DNA of 27,847 nt from Clostridiales bacterium UBA6468 (lineage in GTDB: Bacteria; Bacillota; Clostridia; Oscillospirales; Oscillospiraceae). The DNA lies in assembly GCA_002436765.1 (NCBI GenBank), contig DJNI01000037.1:8142-35988 (forward strand), read 5' to 3'. Under the pieces are notes generated by a model, which was given only the letters and a program-made list of their open reading frames with translations, was not told the origin of the DNA and made no database searches. Position numbers and translations under genes: made by a program. Positions 21,827-27,847 of this stretch are shown one piece after another; positions within the stretch are counted from its first letter, which is position 1; each line of letters begins with the position of its first letter.

Positions 21827-23698
21827 TTATTTCAGTTCCACCAGAACGTAGCTTCCCTCGCCCCGGATCGTGTGGTACATGGTATCCTCCAGAATAGGCA
21901 AGTCCATTTCCCGCAAATCCACGTCCGGATTCCACACGACGTTCCGAAGAGCATAGTAGCAGTAGAACCCATATTGGGTCAGATCGTCTCCCCCGCCGAA
22001 GGTGCCGGGAACAAGACGGTTCAGCATCTGGTAGTTTTGCGGCATGTTCCGCAGAACCGGGGCGCTCCCGATGGAGCCGGACAGCTGCACCGTCACCGGC
22101 GTATCCGATTGGAACGCCTCCATTTCCTGCAAGTCCGAGATCACCAGCTGAGTACGGAAGTCCGTGTAATCCTTCTGAACGCTCAGGGCGTTTCCGTAGG
22201 TAAAGGCGAATACAAAGAACACCCAGCTGAGAACCACCGCCGGTATCTTAAGGGAGAAGCGCTTCCTCCCTTCCGCCGCAGTCATGCCGAAAACGGTAAG
22301 CAGCACGCCGAAGCCGTACATCACCCGGGGCGCGAACACCGTGGAAGCCAGCGCGGGATACAGCCCAAAGCACATCATCCCCATCAGAGCCAGCGCTATG
22401 GCGGTCATGGCGATGGCCGGAAGCTTCTTCCGCCGGGAATCCAGAACCACGCGAACGCAGAACGTGACCGCCGCCAGCGCCGCCGCGATCCGCCAAAAGG
22501 GCTTGAAATCCGACAAAACCAGAGAATAATATTTCCCGAGATTTTTCAGAAAATGGGGGATCAGCTCTCCGGCCGATGGCAGGGCATTGCCCACATAGTT
22601 GGTATCGGCGGGAATCATGATCACCAGCTTGAAGAAGATCAGCCCCAGCGCATACCCCGCCGCGGATTTCAGGCAGAATCGTCCGACCTCCCGGATGGAT
22701 TTCCCCCGGTTCCACATCCGCAGCGCCAACGCGACCACAAGCATGGGAAAAATCCCCGCCGCCGCCTGATAGCTGGTGCACACCGCCAGGATCCCCAGCC
22801 CGGACGCAAGCATATACGCCGCGGTATTCCGGTTCCGGTAGAGCAGCGGCACCACCGCCGCCAGCACGGAAAGCGCCATATACGGCGCGTCAAACCGGAA
22901 GCTGACACAGCCGAGGAAATAGGGATTCAGCCCCAGAATCGACAGCACAGCCAGCTCCCAGCCGGAAAATGTCGTCCGCTCGTAGACAATATACCCCATG
23001 AGTATTCCGGACACCGCCATAATGAGCATGGCAAGGATCTGGGGCAGCGGCGCGGCATCCGTAAGATAATCGCCCCCATGCACCAGCGTCGCCAGCGCCG
23101 TTGACAGATACCGGCTGAAATAGTCCCACTGCTTGTACCCCAGCGCCGCCCGGGGGGAATCGTCCATGTAGTAGAAATTCGCCCGGAGAATGGCGCTGAT
23201 GCCCACCACGGAAACGGCAAACAGGATCAGCAGCGCCTTTCCCATGGGAATGCCGGTTTTCCCGGAACGAAGGGTCTCCGCTTTCGTCCTGCGGTAGTCC
23301 TCCTGACCGGCGGAGATATAGTAGGAGATCACGCATCCCGCCGCCGGGGCCGCCGCAATGGCGAAGAACGCGGCGCAGAGGGGGATGAACAGCCCGTTCT
23401 CCATGCCGAGCATCCCCGCCACCCGCTGCATGTTCCGGGAATCACCCCAGGTGTGACAGAAATTCACCGCCAGCGCGCCGTTGAACCCAAGGCTCAGTGC
23501 CATGGGGACGGGATTGGAAAGCAGCGCCCGCACTCTTTTCCGGGAAACGGGCAGCCGCCACACGGCAGCGCACAGAAGCACCGCCGCCGCGCCGCACCAC
23601 GCAAAGCCCGGCACCCACGCCGGGACGATCAGCAGCAGAAAAGCGACGCCGGAGAGCATCAGAAGTCCCTTTTCCGGGAAAAATCGTTTTTCTTTCAT
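21827..23698 (-). CDS. GtrII-type glucosyltransferase domain membrane protein
   Basis: 623 residues with about twelve or more membrane helices across residues 12-480 and a soluble, extracytoplasmic tail of about 130 residues. The FYYMDDSPRAALGYKQWDYFSRYLS block (176-200), just after a membrane helix, matches the Asp-Asp catalytic loop of the GtrII/GT-C family that moves glucose from undecaprenyl-phosphate carriers to surface polymers. The SILGLNPYFLGCVSFRFDAPYMALS block near 265-290 is also typical. ATG 23698 has AAGGA 8 bases upstream. It lies 39 bases after pepT with no terminator, so the two may be co-transcribed, though no functional link is evident. No GtrA flippase or bactoprenol glucosyltransferase is nearby. 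The exact sugar and acceptor are unknown. Confidence 0.85.
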   Translation of the reverse strand: MKEKRFFPEKGLLMLSGVAFLLLIVPAWVPGFAWCGAAAVLLCAAVWRLPVSRKRVRALLSNPVPMALSLGFNGALAVNFCHTWGDSRNMQRVAGMLGMENGLFIPLCAAFFAIAAAPAAGCVISYYISAGQEDYRRTKAETLRSGKTGIPMGKALLILFAVSVVGISAILRANFYYMDDSPRAALGYKQWDYFSRYLSTALATLVHGGDYLTDAAPLPQILAMLIMAVSGILMGYIVYERTTFSGWELAVLSILGLNPYFLGCVSFRFDAPYMALSVLAAVVPLLYRNRNTAAYMLASGLGILAVCTSYQAAAGIFPMLVVALALRMWNRGKSIREVGRFCLKSAAGYALGLIFFKLVIMIPADTNYVGNALPSAGELIPHFLKNLGKYYSLVLSDFKPFWRIAAALAAVTFCVRVVLDSRRKKLPAIAMTAIALALMGMMCFGLYPALASTVFAPRVMYGFGVLLTVFGMTAAEGRKRFSLKIPAVVLSWVFFVFAFTYGNALSVQKDYTDFRTQLVISDLQEMEAFQSDTPVTVQLSGSIGSAPVLRNMPQNYQMLNRLVPGTFGGGDDLTQYGFYCYYALRNVVWNPDVDLREMDLPILEDTMYHTIRGEGSYVLVELK

Positions 23699-23737
23699 GT
23701 TTCTAGTCCTTTTTCCCAACGATTGGGGGCTTTTTCA

Positions 23738-24940
23738 TCACGCCGTCAGGATCTCCACCAGCATCCGGACGCATTTTTCCATATCCTCGGTGGGGATGAA
23801 CTCAAAGCGCCCATGGTAGTTCTCGCCGCCGGTGCACAGATTGGGGCAGGGCAGCCCTTCGTAGGACAGCCGCGCGCCGTCGGTGCCGCCGCGAATGGGG
23901 ACTTCCACCGGGTGCATCCCCGCAGCGGCCATGGCCTTTTTCGCCCGCTCCACCACGTACATGCACGGCTCAATGCACTTCTTCATATTGTAGTAGCTGT
24001 CCTTGAGGGTCAGCTCCAGGGTACCCGCGCCGTACTTGCGGTTGATAAAGTCCGCGGCGGCGGCCATGACCGCCTTCTTTTCCTCGAACTTCTCCATGTC
24101 GTGGTCGCGGATGATATAGTGTAACTCCGAGCGCTCCACCTCGCCCTTCATGCCCAGAAGATGGAAAAAGCCCTCATAGCCCTCCGTCAGCTCCGGGCGC
24201 TGCCCCACAGGGAGCATGCCCTGGAACTCCATGGCGATCAGCTGGGAATTCACCATCTTCCCCTTAGCCGAGCCGGGGTGGATGTTCAGGCCATGGACGA
24301 CCACCTTCGCGCCGGCGGCGTTGAAATTCTCGTATTCGATCTCCCCCACGGGGCCGCCGTCGGCGGTGTAGGCAAAGTCCGCGCCGAATCCCTTCACGTC
24401 AAACAGATCCGCGCCCCGGCCGATCTCTTCGTCAGGGGTAAAGCCGATCTTCAGTGTGGCGTGTCTGCCGCCCGTGGCGAGCAGCTGCTGCGCCGCCGTC
24501 ATGATCTCCGCCACGCCCGCCTTGTCGTCCGCGCCCAAAAGCGTCGTGCCGTCGGTGACGATCAGGTGCTTGCCTATGTGGTTTTTCAGGTACGGGTAGT
24601 CCGCTTCCCGCAGGAAAATACCCTTCTCCTCATTCAGGCAGACATCCCCGCCGTCATAGGATACGATCTTCGCCTTGACGTTCGCGCCGGAAGCGTCGGG
24701 CGAGGTGTCCATGTGGGCGATCAGGCCGATGGTGGGAAGCTCAGGGTCACCGGGGACGGTGCCGTAAACATAGCCGTTTTCGTCCATTCTCGCGTCAGCA
24801 ATGCCCATGCCCCGCATTTCCTCCACCAGCGCGGCGGCCAGCGCCTTCTGCTTTTCCGTGGAGGGGCAGGTGTCGGATTCCTCGTCCGACTGGGTATCAA
24901 AGGTCACATAGCGCAAAAAGCGCTCTACAACAGATTCCAT
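23738..24940 (-). CDS. pepT: Peptidase T (tripeptide aminopeptidase)
   Basis: 400 residues, family M20B. PepT removes the N-terminal residue from tripeptides in the cytoplasm. The metal-binding signature is complete: IGLIAHMDTSPDA (His and Asp), LLGADDKAG (bridging Asp), FTPDEEIGRGA (catalytic Glu pair), FAYTADGGPVGE (Asp) and the final CTGGENYHGRFEFIP (His). FLRYVTFDTQSDEESDTCPST is the usual PepT start. AAGGAG lies 7 bases before ATG 24940. It is downstream of ackA but separated by a strong terminator; no convincing promoter of its own was found in the 46-base gap. Confidence 0.97.
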   Translation of the reverse strand: MESVVERFLRYVTFDTQSDEESDTCPSTEKQKALAAALVEEMRGMGIADARMDENGYVYGTVPGDPELPTIGLIAHMDTSPDASGANVKAKIVSYDGGDVCLNEEKGIFLREADYPYLKNHIGKHLIVTDGTTLLGADDKAGVAEIMTAAQQLLATGGRHATLKIGFTPDEEIGRGADLFDVKGFGADFAYTADGGPVGEIEYENFNAAGAKVVVHGLNIHPGSAKGKMVNSQLIAMEFQGMLPVGQRPELTEGYEGFFHLLGMKGEVERSELHYIIRDHDMEKFEEKKAVMAAAADFINRKYGAGTLELTLKDSYYNMKKCIEPCMYVVERAKKAMAAAGMHPVEVPIRGGTDGARLSYEGLPCPNLCTGGENYHGRFEFIPTEDMEKCVRMLVEILTA

Positions 24941-24986
24941 GTGGTTCTCCTTCTGATTCGGATAAAATTGTTTTTCCAGAGGAAAA

Positions 24987-25014
24987 GAGCCGCCGCCTAC
25001 TGTGGCGGCGGCTC
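24987..25014 (-). terminator. Terminator of ackA
   Basis: An 11-bp GC-rich perfect stem (25014-25004 with 24997-24987) with a 6-base loop is followed on the minus strand by TTTTCC and a later T-rich stretch. It is 18 bases after the ackA stop. Confidence 0.8.
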
Positions 25015-25031
25015 CTGCTTGCTGAAAAAAC

Positions 25032-26222
25032 TTATTTGGCGGCGTTGACCAGCGCGGCGGTGTCCTGCGCGATCATCAGCTCTTCATTGGTGGGGATGAC
25101 CCAGACGGTGACCTTGGAGTCATCGGCGGAAATGATGGCTTCCTTGCCCCGGGTGTTGTTCTTCTCGGGATCCAGCTTGACGCCCAGGAATTCCAGTCCC
25201 TCGCAGATGCGGGCGCGCATGGAAGCGGAGTTCTCGCCCACGCCGGCGGTGAACACCAGGCAGTCCAGTCCGCCCAGAGCGGCGGCGTAGGAGCCGATGT
25301 ACTTGCGGACTTCGTAGGCGAACTTGTCCAGCGCCAGAGCGCAGTTCTCGTTGCCAGCGTCAGCGGCGTTCTCGATGTCCCGGAAGTCGGAGGACACGCC
25401 GGACAGCGCCAGCACGCCGGACTTCTTGTTCAGCATGTTCAGGCACTCGTCAGCGCTCATGCCGTACTTGTTCATGACGAACTGCACCACGGCGGGGTCG
25501 ATATCGCCGGAACGGGTGCCCATGGGAACACCGGCCAGAGGAGTCAGACCCATGGAGGTATCCTGGCACTTGCCGTCCTTCACGGCGGACAGGGAGGAGC
25601 CGTTGCCCAGATGGCAGTTCACCAGCTTGATGTCCTTGCGGCCCATCAGCTCGATGGCGCGCTTGGTGACATACTTGTGGGAGGTGCCATGGAAACCGTA
25701 GCGGCGGATGGAGTCATTCTCATAATACTCGGTGGGAATGGCGTAACGGTAAGCCTTGGGGGGCATGGTCATGTGGAAAGCGGTGTCGAATACGGCAACC
25801 TGGGGAGTCTTGGGCATGACCGCCTGACAGGCGCGAATGCCCATCAGGTTGGCGGGGTTGTGCAGGGGGCCAAGAGGAATGCACTTCTCAATAGCGGCGA
25901 TGACCTCGTCGTTGATGATGCAGGAGTCGAAGAACTCCATGCCGCCGTGCAGGACGCGATGGCCGACGGCATCGATCTCGTCGGTGGACTTGATCACGCC
26001 GTCCACGGGATCGACCAGAATGGCAAGAACCGCCTGGATGGCCTCGGAGTGGGTGGGCATGGGGATGTCCTTCACGACCTTCTTGCCGTTGGCGTTGTGG
26101 GTCAGACGGCCGTCGATGTAGATACGCTCGCACAGGCCCTTGGCGGACACGGCGCCGGTCTCTGGGTTCATCAGCTGATACTTCAGGCTGGAGGAACCGG
26201 CATTGATAATCAGAACATTCAT
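25032..26222 (-). CDS. ackA: Acetate kinase
   Basis: 396 residues, the standard length. It converts acetyl phosphate and ADP to acetate and ATP, the main energy-yielding step of acetate fermentation in Clostridia. VLIINAGSSSLKYQL opens the protein; HRVLHGG, VAVFDTAFHMTMPP, RYGFHGTSHKYV (catalytic His), LGNGSS, MGLTPLAGVPMGTRSGDIDP and FTAGVGENSA follow in the family order, with all blocks intact. AGGAGG lies 9 bases before ATG 26222. No pta gene is in the window. It is divergent from tmcAL, an enzyme that itself uses acetate. The codon choice is strongly biased to GC-ending codons, as expected for a highly expressed gene. Confidence 0.98.
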   Translation of the reverse strand: MNVLIINAGSSSLKYQLMNPETGAVSAKGLCERIYIDGRLTHNANGKKVVKDIPMPTHSEAIQAVLAILVDPVDGVIKSTDEIDAVGHRVLHGGMEFFDSCIINDEVIAAIEKCIPLGPLHNPANLMGIRACQAVMPKTPQVAVFDTAFHMTMPPKAYRYAIPTEYYENDSIRRYGFHGTSHKYVTKRAIELMGRKDIKLVNCHLGNGSSLSAVKDGKCQDTSMGLTPLAGVPMGTRSGDIDPAVVQFVMNKYGMSADECLNMLNKKSGVLALSGVSSDFRDIENAADAGNENCALALDKFAYEVRKYIGSYAAALGGLDCLVFTAGVGENSASMRARICEGLEFLGVKLDPEKNNTRGKEAIISADDSKVTVWVIPTNEELMIAQDTAALVNAAK

Positions 26223-26246
26223 TGGGGAAAGCCTCCTAAATTAATA

Positions 26247-26275
26247 TTTTCTTTTTGGTCAGTTTGTGATATGAT
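26247..26275 (+). promoter_or_regulatory. Weak candidate promoter of tmcAL
   Basis: Extended -10 TGATATGAT (box at 26270-26275) with a poor -35 TTTTCT (26247-26252) 17 bases away. Its start near 26282 would give a leader of about 80 bases. It lies inside the 5' leader of ackA on the other strand. Confidence 0.35.
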
Positions 26276-26291
26276 AGCCATAGCTAGAAGT

Positions 26292-26320
26292 ATTATAGAG
26301 CATTTGCGTCAATTTCTCAA
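26292..26320 (-). promoter_or_regulatory. Strong promoter of ackA
   Basis: On the minus strand TTGAGA (26320-26315), 17 bases, perfect TATAAT (26297-26292). The start near 26285 leaves a leader of about 60 bases to the ackA ATG. Confidence 0.8.
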
Positions 26321-26360
26321 GCCCTCAAGGGAATTTTTTCAAAAAAAAGGAGGGAGATTT

Positions 26361-27524
26361 TTGAAAACCGTTGGTATCGTTGCCGAATATAACCCCTTTC
26401 ACGCAGGCCACCGCAAGCAGTTTGGCCGCGTCAGGGCGGAATTTGGCGAGAAAACCGCCATCGTATGCGCCATGAGCGGGAATTTCGTCCAGCGGGGCGC
26501 CCCCGCCGTCCTGGACAAAACCCTCCGGGCAAAGGCCGCCGTCGCCTGCGGCGCCGACCTGGTTGTGGAGCTGCCCACCACCGTGAGTCTGTCCTCCGCC
26601 GAGGGATTCGCCGCTGGGGGCGTGGACATTCTGTCGAAGCTGTGCGATACCCTTTGCTTCGGCGCGGAAACCGGCGAAGCCGGGCTTCTGACGGAGACCG
26701 CCCGGGCGCTGCTTTCGGAGGACTTCTCTCCCCTGCTCCGCCGGGAACTGGACGGCGGCAAATCCTTCCCCGCCGCCCGCGCCGGGGCTCTCGCGCAGAT
26801 GGGGCTGTCCGGGGAAATTCTCCGCCGCCCCAACGATATTCTGGCCGTGGAATACTGCAAGGCCATTCTCGCCCAGCGCTCCCCCATGGTTCCCTTCCCC
26901 ATCCGGCGGGAGGGGTGCTACCATGATCAGACACCCGACCGGGAAAATCCCTCCGCCACGGCGGTACGCCGTCTCATGCTGGAGGGCGGGACATGGGATC
27001 CCTTCGTCCCGGAGCCAGCCCGGGCGGTTTTTGAAAACGCGCCCCTGCACAGCCTTGCCGCCGGAGAACGGGCGGTACTCGCCCGGCTGCGCACCATGAC
27101 CGACGCAGAATTTGAAGCCCTGCCCTACGGCGGGGAGGGTCTGTGGCGGAAATTCATGCACGCCAGCCGCCGGGAAGCCACATTGGAGGACATCCTGGCC
27201 GCCGTCAAATCCAAACGCTACACCCGCACCCGCCTTGACCGGATGACGATGTGCGCCTGCCTCGGCATCACGGCGGAAATACTCTCCACCCCCGCTCCCT
27301 ATGTCCGGGTGCTGGCCTTCAACGAAAAAGGCCGCGCCATTTTAAGCGCGGTCAAAAAAAGCGGCGTTTTCCGAAACGCCGGGGAAACCGTCCCCCACCC
27401 CTATCAGGCGCTGGAGCAGCGCTGGAGCGACCTGTACGGTCTGTTTGCTTTGAATCAGCCGGAACCCCCCGGCGCAGAGCAGCGCCGGAGAATTGTCTTT
27501 GAAACGCGGAAATCAATTTTCTAA
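26361..27524 (+). CDS. tmcAL: tRNA(Met) cytidine acetate ligase TmcAL
   Basis: 387 residues, the usual size of the YlbM/TmcAL family. It uses acetate and ATP to make acetyl-AMP and acetylates C34 of elongator tRNA-Met. The nucleotidyltransferase motif IVAEYNPFHAGH (residues 5-16) supplies the HxGH pair. MSGNFVQRGAPAVLDKTLRAKAAVACGADLVVELP and RPNDILAVEYCKAI are the other diagnostic blocks. The start is TTG at 26361: AGGAGG lies 7 bases before it and the protein then begins like B. subtilis YlbM. It is next to ackA on the opposite strand. No terminator is seen after the stop. Earlier in-frame sequence is only the antisense of ackA. Confidence 0.95.
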   Translation: MKTVGIVAEYNPFHAGHRKQFGRVRAEFGEKTAIVCAMSGNFVQRGAPAVLDKTLRAKAAVACGADLVVELPTTVSLSSAEGFAAGGVDILSKLCDTLCFGAETGEAGLLTETARALLSEDFSPLLRRELDGGKSFPAARAGALAQMGLSGEILRRPNDILAVEYCKAILAQRSPMVPFPIRREGCYHDQTPDRENPSATAVRRLMLEGGTWDPFVPEPARAVFENAPLHSLAAGERAVLARLRTMTDAEFEALPYGGEGLWRKFMHASRREATLEDILAAVKSKRYTRTRLDRMTMCACLGITAEILSTPAPYVRVLAFNEKGRAILSAVKKSGVFRNAGETVPHPYQALEQRWSDLYGLFALNQPEPPGAEQRRRIVFETRKSIF

Positions 27525-27620
27525 AATAGTGCAAATCTGAATGGGATCCAACAAGCAATCCAGCATAAGTTTGGACATAGCCCGCTTAGGGGAAGCTCTC
27601 GCTTTGTACCGTTTCCGTAA

Positions 27621-27838
27621 ACTGAGTGAAATTTTTCGGAGAAGATTTAAGGAACCTCTGAATAAATCGCCTTCGGCTGTGGGCGGATCTTTTCCGCCCA
27701 CTCTTCGGTATCAAAAACGGGAAATATTGCGCAGCCGTTGCCGGCGTGAGCCGGCTTACGGATGCGGCATACCCCGTGCGGGTACATACAGTATTCCGCC
27801 GTTTTCGATACCTCGATTGGTCGAAAAATCTCTCTCAC
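27621..27838. repeat. Nested inverted-repeat element, possible MITE or insertion-sequence end
   Basis: This is the structured part of a gene-free stretch (27525-27847). Perfect or near-perfect stems seen: 27679-27687 with 27693-27701 (9 bp, loop TCTTT); 27707-27720 with 27799-27812 (14 positions, one mismatch) closing a branch that holds 27740-27745/27750-27755 (GCCGGC pair with GTGA loop, flanked by CCGT/ACGG) and 27770-27774/27780-27784. An outer ATTTTTCG/CGAAAAAT pair (27631-27638, 27822-27829) is also present. Short open frames on the minus strand (27513-27701 and 27647-27838) lack ribosome sites and are not annotated as genes. 27525-27620 shows nothing recognisable. The element may continue past the window. 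Confidence 0.5.
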
Positions 27839-27847
27839 AGCTCTTGT

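Noticed and set aside
26298..26313. TTGACG next to the ackA TATAAT on the minus strand
   Set aside because: Spacing of 9 bases is too short; TTGAGA at 26315-26320 is at 17.
25611..26360. A long plus-strand frame running from inside ackA into tmcAL, giving an apparent 637-residue protein
   Set aside because: The first 250 codons are antisense to the intact ackA gene and match no family; the TTG at 26361 has a proper ribosome site and begins the TmcAL fold.
27513..27838. Two short minus-strand frames (62 and 63 residues) at the right end
   Set aside because: No Shine-Dalgarno, overlap each other, and their sequence is made of inverted-repeat stems; better explained as repeat DNA.
1..27847. 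CRISPR arrays, tRNA or rRNA genes, prophage or conjugative modules
   Set aside because: No regularly spaced direct repeats, no cloverleaf or rRNA segments recognised, and no phage or mobilisation proteins among the convincing genes.

Overview
The window is a GC-rich (about 60%), gene-dense chromosomal segment that looks like a member of the Clostridia, most likely the Oscillospiraceae/Ruminococcaceae group. The reasons are the fused IspH-ribosomal protein S1 gene (a clostridial signature), the order dgt-dnaG-sigma factor, strong Shine-Dalgarno sites, TTGxxx-17-TATAAT type promoters, TmcAL (Firmicute-type tRNA-Met ac4C enzyme) and acetate kinase. The species cannot be named from the sequence. 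No rRNA, tRNA, CRISPR array, prophage or intact transposase was seen.

Layout. 1-259 (-): start of a DEAD-box RNA helicase. 451-4656 (+): operon of thymidylate kinase, a DJ-1/PfpI protein, the cell-wall lytic transglycosylase MltG with a very long acidic cytoplasmic tail, and a U32-family TrhP-like tRNA hydroxylation protein. 4779-6762 (-): Dabb protein, ACT-domain UPF0237 protein, UPF0210 protein. 6883-16152 (-): a tight operon of about 9 kb reading hflX, yigZ, dgt, dnaG, an RpoD-like sigma factor, a second degenerate sigma-like protein, cmk and ispH-rpsA. It closes with two tandem terminators. 16308-16508 (-): ribosomal protein L31. 16652-17875 (-): M29 aminopeptidase, divergent from a stand-alone homocysteine S-methyltransferase at 18103-18972 (+). 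19092-21309 (+): a membrane-anchored E2/CAT-like acyltransferase apparently made from a leaderless mRNA, then a biotin ligase without a DNA-binding domain. 21447-21770 (+): a small membrane-anchored Pro/Ala/Glu-repeat protein. 21827-24940 (-): a GtrII-type glucosyltransferase membrane protein and peptidase T. 25032-26222 (-): acetate kinase, divergent from tmcAL at 26361-27524 (+). 27525-27847: no gene, but a nested inverted-repeat element running to the window edge.

How the genes work together. Most of the window is core information processing (primase, sigma factor, S1, L31, HflX, Cmk, Tmk, dGTPase, tRNA modification), so it is mostly conserved chromosome. The unusual points are: (i) an AT-rich patch inside ispH that carries a good sigma-A promoter upstream of an internal Shine-Dalgarno and in-frame ATG, which could let S1 be made separately from IspH; (ii) a two-gene sigma pair in which one member lacks region 1.1 and the other has a 1.1-like N-terminus but eroded DNA-binding regions; (iii) a membrane acyltransferase-fold protein whose catalytic His position is Glu; (iv) overlapping, opposed ackA/tmcAL transcription starts; and (v) the structured repeat at the right end. 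These are readings from sequence alone; no similarity search or fold prediction was run.
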